From positions 1 to 54,525 of the forward strand of contig JAFAFA010000103.1 in NCBI GenBank assembly GCA_023423695.1: DNA of 54,525 nt. Reading direction: 5' to 3'. The DNA is from Pseudomonadota bacterium (GTDB taxonomy: Bacteria; Pseudomonadota; Alphaproteobacteria; Azospirillales; Azospirillaceae). A model generated the notes under the pieces. That model had not been told where the DNA came from and searched no databases. It worked only from the letters and a program-made list of their open reading frames with translations. The translations under genes were made by a program, and so were the position numbers. Positions 34,720-43,745 of the stretch are shown in pieces (position 1 is the first letter of the stretch; every line of letters starts with the position of its first letter).

Positions 34720-37305
34720 ATGCACGGGATCATTCTTGCCGACGCCGGGCTGGCCGATATCGACGCGTTGATCGGCCGGCACGCGCCGGATGTGACGGTG
34801 ATCCGGGTGGCCGCCGACGAGGACGCCCTCGGCCTGCTCACGGACGCCCTGGAGACGGGTCCGGCCGTGGTCCACCTGATCGCACACGGCGCGCCGGGCG
34901 TGGTGAGGCTGGGGTCGATGCCGCTCGACACCAGCGCCCTGTTGGATCGCCGCTGGCCCGATGCGACCGGCACCGAGATCCTGATCCATGCCTGCGACGT
35001 CGGCGCCGGGGCCAATGGCCGCCGCTTCGTGGAGCGTCTGGCAGCCGTCACCGGCGCGCGCGTCGCCGCCGCCAGCCATCCGGTCGGCCATGCGGACCAG
35101 GGCGCTTCCTGGGAGCTCGACGTGGTGACCGGCCCGATCCTGGCGGCCCGGCCCTTCGCGGGCGCCGACGTCTGGCCGCACCGGCTGGCCTACAGCGGCA
35201 CCCCGACGGCGGGCAACGACACGCTGGTCGGCGACAATGGCGGCAACACGATCAACGGGCTGGCCGGCAACGACAGCATCACCGGCGGCACCGGCAACGA
35301 CAGCCTGGTCGGCGGGCTCGGCAACGACACGCTGGTCGGCGGCGGCAACACCGGCGTCGCGGCCGGCGACACCATGAACGGCGGGCTGGGCGCCGATCAT
35401 TATGTCGGCGGCAGCGGCTTCAACATCGTCACCTACGAGAACGCCACCACCGGTCTCACGCTGGACCTGACCAATGGCGCCAACAACACCGGCGAGGCGG
35501 CCGGCGATAGCTTCGTCAACATCCAGCGCTGGATCGGTTCGGAGTATGCCGACAGCCTGACGGCGGGCGACACGGCGGTGTGGTTCTGGGGCCATGGCGG
35601 TAACGACGTCGAACATGGCGGGGCCGGCAACGACACGCTGGAGGCCGGCGACGGCAACGACAGCGTCTTCGGTGGTGGCGGCGGCGACCTGATGTACGGC
35701 CGTGCCGACAATGACGAGCTGCATGGGCAGGACGGCGACGACACGGTGGCCGGCGGCGGCGGTGCCGACCTGATCTACGGCGATGCCGGCAACGACCTGC
35801 TGAAGGGCGACTGGGAACGCGACACCATCCATGGCGGCGATGGCGACGACACCATCCTGGCCGGCATCGTCACCGCCGGCAGCTATGCCCAGACCCAGGC
35901 CGATACGATCTTTGGCGAGGCCGGCAACGACCGCTACATCGTCGTCAGCCAGTATGACGCCGGCACCGTCAGCTTCGACGGCGGCACCGGCACCGACACG
36001 CTGGAGGTCCGGTCGGACAATCTGACCAGCTTCAACGGCTACAACCTGGAATACCACAACGACGTCGCTTCGCCGAAGATCGACATCAGCGGCATGACGC
36101 TGACCAGCGTCGAGACGCTGGCCCTGACCGGCAGCCAGCGCCATACCGTGACGATGACGGCGGGTCAGGCAAACGGCTTCACCAGCATCACCGGTGCGGT
36201 CACCGGCGACGCCTTCGCCATCGCCGGAGCGTCGCTGTCGGGCAGTGTGGGCACCGGCAACGGCGGCACGCTTCAGGCCGGTCAGGTCCAGGCGGAGACG
36301 GTGAACGGCGTCACCCTGATCCATATCGGGACGAATGCCACCGCCGGGGCCGACGTGACCCTGCGTATCGCCGGCAGCTTCGCCTCCTCCAACATCAGCC
36401 TGTCCGGCAACACCATCACGCTGGGGCAGGCCGGGTCCGGCGGCAACACGGGCGGCGGTGATACGGGAGGCGGGACTCCTGGCGGCGGCACTCCCGGAGG
36501 CGGCACTGGCGGCTCCACGGGTGGCCTGACGCTGACCGGCACCGGTGCCCGCGACTATCTGGCCGGCGGCGCCGGCAACGACGTCATCACCGGCAACGGC
36601 GGCAACGACTACATGGTCGGCGGCGCCGGCAGCGACAGCTTCGTCTTCAAGCCCGGCGACGGCTGGGACTATGTCGCCGACTTCCAGGCCGGCAGCAGCG
36701 GCGACGTGCTGAACGTCGCGGGCTGGGCCGGGCTGACCGACTTCAATGCGGTGATGGCCGCCACCACCCAGGAGGGCGCCAACACCATCGTCCGCTTCGA
36801 CGACAACAACAGCGTCACCCTGGCCAACGTCAGCCGCAGCAGCCTGACCGCCGCCAACTTCTCCTTCCTCAACGCCTCCCCCGGCGGGAGCACGGGCGGC
36901 TCCACTGGCGGCTCCACTGGCGGCGGCTCCACCGGCGGCACCGGACAGACCGTCACCGGGACCTCGGCCGGGGAGTATCTGGCCGGCGGCAGCGGCAACG
37001 ACACCATCACCGGCAATGGCGGCAACGACTACATGGTCGGCGGCGCCGGGCGGGACACCTTCGTCCAGGGTGCGGCCGATGGTTGGGACTGCATCGGCGA
37101 TTTCCAGGCCGGCAGCGGCGGCGACATGATCGACCTGCGCAGTGTCGCCGGCTTCTCCAGCCTAAACGACGTGCTGACCCACTCCGTCCAGAGCGGGGCC
37201 GACCTGTCGATCGACATCGGCAGCACCAGCACCCTTAAGCTGATGAACGTCGATCGCAACACCCTGACGGCGGAGAACTTCCTGTTCGCCAACCCGATCG
37301 GCTGA
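34720..37305 (+). CDS. DUF4347 - RTX (calcium-binding repeat) protein, predicted type I secretion substrate
   Basis: The 861-residue acidic, Gly/Asp-rich protein has no N-terminal signal. Residues 1-160 form a DUF4347-like domain with a His/Cys pair, His56 in VHLIAHGAPG and Cys92 in ILIHACDVGAG, resembling caspase-like (clan CD) folds. From about 165 to 400 come nonapeptide GGxGxDxxx calcium-binding repeats (GLAGNDSITGGTGNDSLVGG and others). A beta-rich middle follows, then two Gly/Ser/Thr linkers, each before a duplicated end module (AGNDVITGNGGNDYMVGGAG; SGNDTITGNGGNDYMVGGAG). The C-terminus NFLFANPIG fits the hydrophobic end of RTX exporter signals. No exporter genes are adjacent. ATG 34720 follows AAAGGGG. 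Role unknown; adhesin or extracellular enzyme are options. Confidence 0.87.
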   Translation: MHGIILADAGLADIDALIGRHAPDVTVIRVAADEDALGLLTDALETGPAVVHLIAHGAPGVVRLGSMPLDTSALLDRRWPDATGTEILIHACDVGAGANGRRFVERLAAVTGARVAAASHPVGHADQGASWELDVVTGPILAARPFAGADVWPHRLAYSGTPTAGNDTLVGDNGGNTINGLAGNDSITGGTGNDSLVGGLGNDTLVGGGNTGVAAGDTMNGGLGADHYVGGSGFNIVTYENATTGLTLDLTNGANNTGEAAGDSFVNIQRWIGSEYADSLTAGDTAVWFWGHGGNDVEHGGAGNDTLEAGDGNDSVFGGGGGDLMYGRADNDELHGQDGDDTVAGGGGADLIYGDAGNDLLKGDWERDTIHGGDGDDTILAGIVTAGSYAQTQADTIFGEAGNDRYIVVSQYDAGTVSFDGGTGTDTLEVRSDNLTSFNGYNLEYHNDVASPKIDISGMTLTSVETLALTGSQRHTVTMTAGQANGFTSITGAVTGDAFAIAGASLSGSVGTGNGGTLQAGQVQAETVNGVTLIHIGTNATAGADVTLRIAGSFASSNISLSGNTITLGQAGSGGNTGGGDTGGGTPGGGTPGGGTGGSTGGLTLTGTGARDYLAGGAGNDVITGNGGNDYMVGGAGSDSFVFKPGDGWDYVADFQAGSSGDVLNVAGWAGLTDFNAVMAATTQEGANTIVRFDDNNSVTLANVSRSSLTAANFSFLNASPGGSTGGSTGGSTGGGSTGGTGQTVTGTSAGEYLAGGSGNDTITGNGGNDYMVGGAGRDTFVQGAADGWDCIGDFQAGSGGDMIDLRSVAGFSSLNDVLTHSVQSGADLSIDIGSTSTLKLMNVDRNTLTAENFLFANPIG

Positions 37306-37313
37306 ACCGGCGG

Positions 37314-37345
37314 CGGGCGCCAGTCCTTCCCAGGGCTGGCGCCCG
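37314..37345. terminator. Hairpin between convergent RTX gene and bluB
   Basis: Perfect 10-base arms CGGGCGCCAG and CTGGCGCCCG around a 12-base loop lie between two convergent stop codons, consistent with a bidirectional terminator, although no T-run is present. Confidence 0.6.
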
Positions 37346-37350
37346 TCCCC

Positions 37351-38004
37351 TCACTCCCCCTGCCAGCGGTCGCGGAACACCAGATCCTCCAAGGGCAGGC
37401 GCTTGCGCCAGCCCTTGGTTTCCAGCTCCGGTGTCGCCTCGAAATGGGTGACGTGGCCGAGGCAGAGATAGGCGACCGGCACGATCCGCTCCGGGATGCC
37501 CAGCGCGTCCCGCAGCGCGTCCTCGTGCAGGATGCTGACCCAGCCGACTCCCAGCCCTTCCGCCCTTGCAGCCAGCCACAGATTCTGCACGGCGCAGACG
37601 CAGCTGTAGAGATCCATCGCCGGCATGTGGGTGCGGCCCAGCACCACCGGACCGGAACGCTCGCGGTCGCAGGTGATGCAGAGATTGATCGGCGCCTCGC
37701 GGATGCCTTCCAGCTTCAGCCGGCTGTAGAGGCTGCGGCGCTCCCCTTCGAACATCGCCTCCGCCTCCTCGTTGGCGCGGGCGAAGTCGGCATGGATGCG
37801 TGATTTCACGGCCGGGTCGGTGACGACGATGAAGTTCCAGGGCTGCATGAAGCCGACCGACGGCGCATGGTGCGCGGCCAGCAGGATGCGGGTCAGCACC
37901 TCGTCCGGCACCGGGTCGGGGCGGAACTGCCCGCGCACGTCGCGGCGGGAGAAGATCGCCTTGTAGAGCGCGTCGCGCTCCGCCGGGGTGAAGGCCTCCT
38001 CCAT
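37351..38004 (-). CDS. bluB: 5,6-Dimethylbenzimidazole synthase
   Basis: BluB destroys reduced flavin mononucleotide with oxygen to make dimethylbenzimidazole, the lower ligand of vitamin B12. The 217-residue nitroreductase-fold protein shows FSRRDVRGQFRPDPVPDEVL, AAHHAPSVGFMQPWNFIVV, RERSGPVVLGRTHMPAMDLY and GLGVGWVSI, all typical of BluB. ATG 38004 has GGGGA 6 bases upstream, inside the end of cobB. Last gene of cobA-cobB-bluB; its presence implies B12 with DMB and aerobic growth. Confidence 0.95.
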   Translation of the reverse strand: MEEAFTPAERDALYKAIFSRRDVRGQFRPDPVPDEVLTRILLAAHHAPSVGFMQPWNFIVVTDPAVKSRIHADFARANEEAEAMFEGERRSLYSRLKLEGIREAPINLCITCDRERSGPVVLGRTHMPAMDLYSCVCAVQNLWLAARAEGLGVGWVSILHEDALRDALGIPERIVPVAYLCLGHVTHFEATPELETKGWRKRLPLEDLVFRDRWQGE

Positions 38005-38006
38005 GT

Positions 38007-39320
38007 TTATCCCCGCGCGATCAGATGGACGAAGGACCCCAAGGCCAGCCCGCGCCGGCTGCCCAGCACTCCCAGGTCGCTGCCGTCCGCCGCCGTCGCA
38101 TGCAGCAGCGGCGCGTCGTCGCCGCGGGCAAGGGTCGAGGCATAGTGGAATTCGTGCCCCATCAGCGGAGATCCCGCCGGTCCCAGCGGCCCGTCGGCCA
38201 GCAGAGCCGCGCGGCGATAGCCCAGATGCAGCCGCCGCTTGGCGAAGGAGGTGCGCACCCCCAGCAGCCCGGTCATCGGGTGGGTGACGCCGCCGGCATC
38301 CTCCAGGGTTTCGCCCATCACCATGTAGCCGCCGCATTCGCCATAGACCGGCACCCGCTCCGCCGCCGCGCGCAGACCGTCGCGGAAGGCGTGGTTGGCG
38401 GCAAGGCGGCCGGCATGAAGCTCCGGATAGCCGCCGGGCAGATAGACGGCGTCCGCATCTTCCGACGGCGTTTCGTCAGCCAGCGGAGAGAAGAAACGCA
38501 GCTCCGCCCCGGCCGCCTGCCAGCCGGCGGTCAAATGCGGATAGACGAAGGTGAAGGCGGCATCCCGCGCGATGGCGATGCGCTGGCCCAGCGGCGGCAG
38601 GGCGGGGGCGTCGTTGCCCGGCCCTGCCTTGGACGGCTTGGCGAGGGCGAGGACACGGTCGAGGTCGACATGCTCGGCGATGAAGCGGCCGAGTGCCGCC
38701 AGCCGGTCGGCCAGCCCCTCCGTCTCGTCGGCCTGGACGAGGCCGAGATGGCGTTCGGGCAGGCTGAGATCCGGTGCGCGGGGCAGGGAACCAAGGACGG
38801 GAATTCCCAGCGCCTCGATGGCGGTGCCGGCGAGTGCGGTGTGGCGCGGGCTGCCGACATTGTTCAGCACGACGCCGCCGATGGTCACGTCGTCGCGGTA
38901 GGTGGCGAAGCCCTTCACCAGGGCCGCGGCTGACTGCGACTGCCCCTTGGCGTTCACCACCAGCAGGACCGGCCAGCCGGTGCGCGCCGCGATCTCCGCC
39001 GTCGATCCGGTGCCGGTGGCGCCGACGCCGGCCACGCCGTCGAACAGGCCCATCAGCGCCTCGCAGACCAGCAGCTCGGCACCCTCGGCGGCGCGGGCGG
39101 CCAGCCCGTCCAGCAGGTCCGGCCCCATCGCCCAGGTGTCGAGATTGACGCTGGGCCGGCCGGTGGCGGCGCGGTGGAAGGCCGGGTCGATGTAGTCCGG
39201 TCCCGACTTCACCGCCCCCACCGCCACGCCGCGGGCGCGGAGCGCCGCCAGCAGGCCCAGCGTCAGCGTCGTCTTGCCGGTGCCCGACGCCGGGGCGGCG
39301 ATGATGATCCCCTTAGCCAT
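38007..39320 (-). CDS. cobB: Hydrogenobyrinic/cobyrinic acid a,c-diamide synthase
   Basis: ATP- and glutamine-dependent amidation of the a and c side chains of the corrin ring. The 437-residue protein has the N-terminal dethiobiotin-synthetase-like ATPase (IIIAAPASGTGKTTLTLGLL, VKSGPDYIDPAFHR) and a C-terminal glutaminase with nucleophilic Cys in VYGECGGYMVMGE and His in GHEFHYAS. It overlaps the 3' end of cobA by eight bases and ends two bases before bluB, so the three genes are coupled. Confidence 0.95.
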   Translation of the reverse strand: MAKGIIIAAPASGTGKTTLTLGLLAALRARGVAVGAVKSGPDYIDPAFHRAATGRPSVNLDTWAMGPDLLDGLAARAAEGAELLVCEALMGLFDGVAGVGATGTGSTAEIAARTGWPVLLVVNAKGQSQSAAALVKGFATYRDDVTIGGVVLNNVGSPRHTALAGTAIEALGIPVLGSLPRAPDLSLPERHLGLVQADETEGLADRLAALGRFIAEHVDLDRVLALAKPSKAGPGNDAPALPPLGQRIAIARDAAFTFVYPHLTAGWQAAGAELRFFSPLADETPSEDADAVYLPGGYPELHAGRLAANHAFRDGLRAAAERVPVYGECGGYMVMGETLEDAGGVTHPMTGLLGVRTSFAKRRLHLGYRRAALLADGPLGPAGSPLMGHEFHYASTLARGDDAPLLHATAADGSDLGVLGSRRGLALGSFVHLIARG

Positions 39321-40113
39321 GGTGAAGCGCCGTTTGGACGGGCAGCCATTCCAAAGCCGGGCGCAGCCGCACCACCTCGCCGATCACGATGATGGCGGGC
39401 GGCTCCAGCCCGCTCGCCGCAAGATCGGCGACGCAGGTGCCGAGGCTGGTGACGAGGGTCTTCTGGTTGGGGGTCGTCGCCTCCGTCACCACGCCGACGG
39501 GGGTGTCGGTGGACAGGCCGCCGGCCATCAGCTCCGCCGCAATGGTCGGCAGAGCCTTCCATCCCATATAGAGGATCAGCGGCGCCTTGGTCGCGGCCAG
39601 CGCCCGCCAGTCCGGTCCGCCGCCCAGCGAATGGCCGGTCGCCAGGATCACCGCTTGGTTGGTGTCGCGGTGGGTCGCCGGGATGCCGGCATAGGCCGGG
39701 CCGGCGATGCCCGACGTGATGCCCGGCACGATGCGGAAGGGGATGCCCTCTGCCGCCAGCGCCTGCGCCTCCTCGCCGCCGCGGCCGAAGACGAAGGGGT
39801 CGCCGCCCTTCAGCCGCAGGACCCGGTGTCCTTCCTTCGCCAGTTCGATCAGGCGGTTGGTGATGTCGTCCTGGTGGGCGGAAGGGCGGCCGCCGCGCTT
39901 TCCGGCGAACTCCAGCCTTGCCGACGGGCTGGCCAGCGCCATGATCCGTTCGTTGACGAGCGCGTCATGGACGATGACGTCGGCTTGCCTTAGACCTTGC
40001 AGGGCCAGCAGCGTGAGCAGGCCGGGGTCGCCGGGGCCGGACCCCGCCAGCCAGACGCTGCCGGGGGCGAAGGGGACCAGGACGCTTTCGGGAATGGACG
40101 ACTCAAACGACAT
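39313..40113 (-). CDS. cobA: Uroporphyrinogen-III C-methyltransferase
   Basis: SAM-dependent double methylation of uroporphyrinogen III to precorrin-2, the entry to B12 and sirohaem. The 266-residue protein shows VWLAGSGPGDPGLLTLLALQ, VLRLKGGDPFVFGRGGEEAQ, VPGITSGIAGPAYAGIP and HRDTNQAVILATGH, all diagnostic of SUMT. ATG 40113 gives the usual length; upstream in-frame ATGs would overlap the divergent cbiD start. It is separated from cbiD by 64 bases. Confidence 0.95.
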   Translation of the reverse strand: MSFESSIPESVLVPFAPGSVWLAGSGPGDPGLLTLLALQGLRQADVIVHDALVNERIMALASPSARLEFAGKRGGRPSAHQDDITNRLIELAKEGHRVLRLKGGDPFVFGRGGEEAQALAAEGIPFRIVPGITSGIAGPAYAGIPATHRDTNQAVILATGHSLGGGPDWRALAATKAPLILYMGWKALPTIAAELMAGGLSTDTPVGVVTEATTPNQKTLVTSLGTCVADLAASGLEPPAIIVIGEVVRLRPALEWLPVQTALHHG

Positions 40114-40177
40114 GAACGCGGACTCGGGCTCGGAGAAGACGGAAGGCGGTGCGGAGGGGGCCGGTGCCGGAGAGGGC

Positions 40178-41299
40178 ATGGCGGAGCATGCTACACCCTT
40201 GCGCCGCGGCTGGACGACGGGAACCTGCGCCACCGCCGCGGCGCGGGCGGCAGCGGACGCTCTGTTCGGCCGGGAGTTTCCCGATCCGGTGACCGTGACC
40301 CTGCCCGGCGGCCAGACCCCGGCCTTTGCGCTGGCCGTGACGGAGCGGGGGGAGGGGCCGGATGGACCCTGGACCGCGGCCGGCGTGGTCAAGGATGCCG
40401 GCGACGATCCCGACGTGACCCATGGCGCGCTGGTGCGGGCGCGGGTCTGGCGCGGTGCGCCCGGCAGCGGTGTGAGTTTCCGCGCCGGCCCCGGCGTCGG
40501 CACCGTGACCCTGCCTGGACTGCCGCTGCCGGTCGGCGAGCCGGCGATCAACCCGGTGCCGCGCGCCATGATCACGCAGGCGGTGGGGGAGGCGGCCGCC
40601 GAGGCCGGTCAGCCGGCCGACATGGTTGTCGAGGTCGGGGTGGAGAATGGCGAGCAACTCGCCCGGCGCACCATGAACGGGCGGCTCGGCATCATCGGCG
40701 GGCTGTCGATCCTGGGAACCACGGGCATCGTCGTGCCCTATTCCTGCGCGGCCTGGATCGCCTCGATCCAGCGCGGCATCGACGTGGCGCGCGCCGCCGG
40801 GCTGCCCCATGTCGCGGCCTGCACCGGCGATCTGTCGGAAAAGGCGGTGGTGGCGCGCTACGGCCTGTCCGAACAGGCCCTGATCGATATGGGCGATTTT
40901 GTCGGCGGCACGCTGAAGTACCTGCGCCGGCACCCCATTCCCCGCCTGACCCTGTGCGGCGGCTTCGCCAAGCTCGGCAAGCTGGCGCGCGGGCTGATGG
41001 ATCTGCACAGCAAGCGCAACTCCGTCGATTTCGACTGGCTGGCCGACCGGCTGGCGGATCTCGGTGCCGGACCGGACCTCGTCGCCGAGGCGCGCGGCGC
41101 CAACACGGCTGCGCAGGTGTTGGGCATGGCGGACGCCGCCGGCCTGCCGCTGGCCGACCATGTGGCCGAGCTGGCCCGCCGCGCCGCGCAGGATGTGCTG
41201 GAGGATGCGCCGGTCGCCGTCGAGGTGCTTGTCACCGACCGGCAGGGGCGCATCGTGGGAGAGGCTCACTCCCCCAACTCCTGGCCCAGCCCCCGATAG
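40178..41299 (+). CDS. cbiD: Cobalt-precorrin-5B C1-methyltransferase
   Basis: CbiD performs the C1 methylation linked to acetaldehyde loss, known from the cobalt-early (anaerobic) route; CobF does this job in the classical aerobic route. The 373-residue protein has LRRGWTTGTCATAAARAAAD, GGLSILGTTGIVVPYSCAAW and RLTLCGGFAKLGKLARGLMD, the family's hallmarks. I chose ATG 40178 (GGAG just upstream); ATG 40112 or 40094 would add a Gly/Glu-rich tail overlapping cobA. It is convergent with cobM, overlapping it by 34 bases. Confidence 0.93.
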   Translation: MAEHATPLRRGWTTGTCATAAARAAADALFGREFPDPVTVTLPGGQTPAFALAVTERGEGPDGPWTAAGVVKDAGDDPDVTHGALVRARVWRGAPGSGVSFRAGPGVGTVTLPGLPLPVGEPAINPVPRAMITQAVGEAAAEAGQPADMVVEVGVENGEQLARRTMNGRLGIIGGLSILGTTGIVVPYSCAAWIASIQRGIDVARAAGLPHVAACTGDLSEKAVVARYGLSEQALIDMGDFVGGTLKYLRRHPIPRLTLCGGFAKLGKLARGLMDLHSKRNSVDFDWLADRLADLGAGPDLVAEARGANTAAQVLGMADAAGLPLADHVAELARRAAQDVLEDAPVAVEVLVTDRQGRIVGEAHSPNSWPSPR

Positions 41300-42039
41300 C
41301 GCCGCACATGGCTGCCGTCATACAGCGCGCTGCAGCGGAACTCCTCATGGCCCAGCGCCGGGCCGACCAGGATCAGCGCGGTGCGTTCCATCGGTGATGC
41401 CGCCACCTGCGCCGCGATGTCGGCCAGCGTGCCGCGCAGCACCCGCTCGTCCGGCCAAGTGGCGCGGTATACCACCGCGGCCGGGCAGTCGGCGCCGTAG
41501 AGCGGGGTCAGCCGCTCCACCACCCGGTCGATGACGTGGATCGACAGGTGGATCGCCAGCGTGGCGCCCGAGGCGCCCAGAACCTCCAGCGTCTCGTTGG
41601 CGGGCATGGCCGAGGCGCGCCCCTCGGTGCGGGTGAGGATCAGCGTCTGGCTGACCTCCGGCAGGGTCAGTTCCCGCCCCAGCGCCGCCGATGCCGCGGC
41701 GAAGGCCGGCACGCCGGGGGTGATGGTGTAGGGGATGCCGAGTTCGCGCAGCGCGCGGGTCTGCTCGCCCAGCGCGCTGTAGACCGACAGGTCGCCCGAA
41801 TGCAGCCGCGCCACGTCCTGGCCGGCGGTATGGGCGGCCTGGAACTCGGCGACGATCTCCTCCAGCGTCAGCGGGGCGGTGTCGACGATGCGGGCGTCGG
41901 CGGGGGCATGGGCGATGATCTCCTTCGGGACCAGCGAGCCGGCATAGAGGCAGACCGGGCAGCGCGCGATCAGGTCGCGGCCGCGCAGGGTCAGCAGGTC
42001 GGGAGCGCCCGGTCCGGCACCGATGAAATGGACGGTCAT
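41266..42039 (-). CDS. cobM: Precorrin-4 C11-methyltransferase
   Basis: SAM-dependent methylation at C11. The 257-residue protein begins VHFIGAGPGAPDLLTLRGRD and contains YAGSLVPKEIIAHAP, RLHSGDLSVYSALGEQ and ITPGVPAFAAASAALGREL, the CobM/CbiF pattern. Its ATG overlaps the cobE stop as ATGA, and its 3' end runs 34 bases into the convergent cbiD. Third gene of cobL-cobE-cobM. Confidence 0.95.
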   Translation of the reverse strand: MTVHFIGAGPGAPDLLTLRGRDLIARCPVCLYAGSLVPKEIIAHAPADARIVDTAPLTLEEIVAEFQAAHTAGQDVARLHSGDLSVYSALGEQTRALRELGIPYTITPGVPAFAAASAALGRELTLPEVSQTLILTRTEGRASAMPANETLEVLGASGATLAIHLSIHVIDRVVERLTPLYGADCPAAVVYRATWPDERVLRGTLADIAAQVAASPMERTALILVGPALGHEEFRCSALYDGSHVRRYRGLGQELGE

Positions 42040-42479
42040 GAACGGGTCTCCAAAAGGGCGACGGCCGGCAAGGCGAGCGCGACGGTGGCGCGAGGGGTGG
42101 AGCGGCGCGGCAGCAGCAGGCGCGATCCCGGCCCGGCGGCGGCCAGCGCCGCGGCCTCCGCGACCGAGGCCAGCCCGACCGCGACCAGCACGGTGGATGA
42201 TCGGGTGTGGACGCGGTCCTGCGCCGCCAGCATCGCGTCCTCCTCGATGAAGCGCAGCGGCAGGCCGAGCGCGCGGGCGGCCTCCGCCAATCCGGCCTCG
42301 TCGGCCTTCATCGCCGGGGCGGCAAGCGCCGCCAGTTGGCGTGCGGCGTCGGGCAGGGCCGCCTCGTCGAAGGCGGCGACGACCAGACCGGCGATCTCCT
42401 CCCAGCCGCAGCCGCGGCGGCAGCCCAGCCCGACGAAGACCGGGCCGAACAGCAGGGCATCGGGCGTCAGACAGTCCAT
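42036..42479 (-). CDS. cobE: Cobalamin biosynthesis protein CobE (CbiG C-terminal-like)
   Basis: The 147-residue protein corresponds to the C-terminal domain of CbiG: FVGLGCRRGCGWEEIAGLVV, ALAAPAMKADEAGLAEAARA and STVLVAVGLASVAEAAALAA. CobE is needed for efficient aerobic B12 synthesis, but its exact chemistry is unsettled. It overlaps cobL by 13 bases and cobM by four, indicating translational coupling. Confidence 0.88.
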   Translation of the reverse strand: MDCLTPDALLFGPVFVGLGCRRGCGWEEIAGLVVAAFDEAALPDAARQLAALAAPAMKADEAGLAEAARALGLPLRFIEEDAMLAAQDRVHTRSSTVLVAVGLASVAEAAALAAAGPGSRLLLPRRSTPRATVALALPAVALLETRS

Positions 42480-43714
42480 GCACCCTCCGCAAAGGGCTTT
42501 TCGGCCCGCCACAGCGTCACCGGCATGGCGGCGCGCCAGCCGCGAAAACCGCCGACCGCCGAGGCGCGCGCCACCGCGATCTGGGTCAGCTCGCCGCCCA
42601 GCCGCTTGTGCGCGTCGAACAGCACCGCCTCGCTTTCCAGCGTCACCGCGTTGGCGGCGATCCGGCCGCCGGGGGGCAGGGCGTCCCAGCAGGCCGCCAG
42701 CACGCCGTCCGCGGTCAGCCCGCCGCCGATGAAGATGGCGTCCGGTCGCTCCAGCCCCTCCAGCGCCGCCGGGGCCTTGCCGCGTGCCAGCGTCAGTCCG
42801 GGCATCCCGAAGGCCGCGGCATTGGTCAGGATGCGGGCGATCCGCTCCGGGTGGTGTTCGACGGCGACGGCGCGGTTGGCGGGGTCGCGCAGCATCCATT
42901 CGATGCCGATGGAGCCCGAACCGGCACCGACATCCCACAGCAGTTCCCCCCGGCGCGGGGCCAGGAAGGACAGGGTGACGGCCCGCACCTCGCGCTTGGT
43001 GATCTGGCCGTCATGCTCGAACCAGTCGTCGGGCAGGCCGGGGGACAGCGGCAGGACACGGGCGCCGGGGGCGGCGACGCAGTCCAGCGCGATGGTGTTG
43101 AGGTCGGCGACCCGCTCGGCTGTCCAGGCGTCGGCGGTCGCCTCCAGCCGGGCTTCACGCGGGCCGCCCATCGCCTCCAGAACCGTCAGGCGCGAGGCGC
43201 CGAAGCCGCGGGCGCGCAGCAGCGTGGCGAGCTTCGCCGGAGTCGTTCCGTCCCAGGAAAGAAACAGCAGCTTGGAGTTCGGTTGCAGATGCGGAACGAC
43301 CTGCTCCAGCGGGCGGCCATGGATGGTCAGGCAGCGGCAGTCCTGCAACGGCCAGCCGAGCCGGGATGCTGCGAGGCTGAAGGCGGAGGCCGCCGGCAGC
43401 ACTGTCGTTTCCGCAGCCGGAACGAGCCGGGACAGCGTGGCACCCACCCCGTACCAGGACGGGTCGCCGCTTGCCAGCACGCAGACCCGCTGCCCGCGCC
43501 GCGCAATCAGGCCAGGGAAAGCGTCGGTCATCGGTGAGGGCCAGGGCAGACGTTCCTGTCCGGCAACGACCGGTACAAGATCGAGATGGCGGCCGCCGCC
43601 ATAGAGGATGGTGGCGCCTTCCACCGCCGCGCGGGCGGCGGGCGGCAAACCGTCCCAGCCATCCTCGCCGATGCCGACGATGGTGAGCCAGCGGGCCGTT
43701 CCCATGCTATCCAT
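42467..43714 (-). CDS. cobL: Precorrin-6Y C5,15-methyltransferase (decarboxylating)
   Basis: Two-domain enzyme of 415 residues. The N-terminal CbiE-like half (WLTIVGIGEDGWDGLPPAAR; VCVLASGDPSWYGVGATL) methylates C5; the C-terminal CbiT-like half (ELLWDVGAGSGSIGIEWMLR; DAIFIGGGLTADG) methylates C15 with loss of the C12 acetate carboxyl. Two starts are possible, ATG 43714 (AGGA about 9 bases upstream) and ATG 43705. The gene begins only 31 bases from the divergent cobK, so its promoter must lie inside cobK or be shared. Confidence 0.95.
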   Translation of the reverse strand: MDSMGTARWLTIVGIGEDGWDGLPPAARAAVEGATILYGGGRHLDLVPVVAGQERLPWPSPMTDAFPGLIARRGQRVCVLASGDPSWYGVGATLSRLVPAAETTVLPAASAFSLAASRLGWPLQDCRCLTIHGRPLEQVVPHLQPNSKLLFLSWDGTTPAKLATLLRARGFGASRLTVLEAMGGPREARLEATADAWTAERVADLNTIALDCVAAPGARVLPLSPGLPDDWFEHDGQITKREVRAVTLSFLAPRRGELLWDVGAGSGSIGIEWMLRDPANRAVAVEHHPERIARILTNAAAFGMPGLTLARGKAPAALEGLERPDAIFIGGGLTADGVLAACWDALPPGGRIAANAVTLESEAVLFDAHKRLGGELTQIAVARASAVGGFRGWRAAMPVTLWRAEKPFAEGAWTV

Positions 43715-43745
43715 GGCGCCGATCCTGGCGGGTGGGGAGGGGGAG

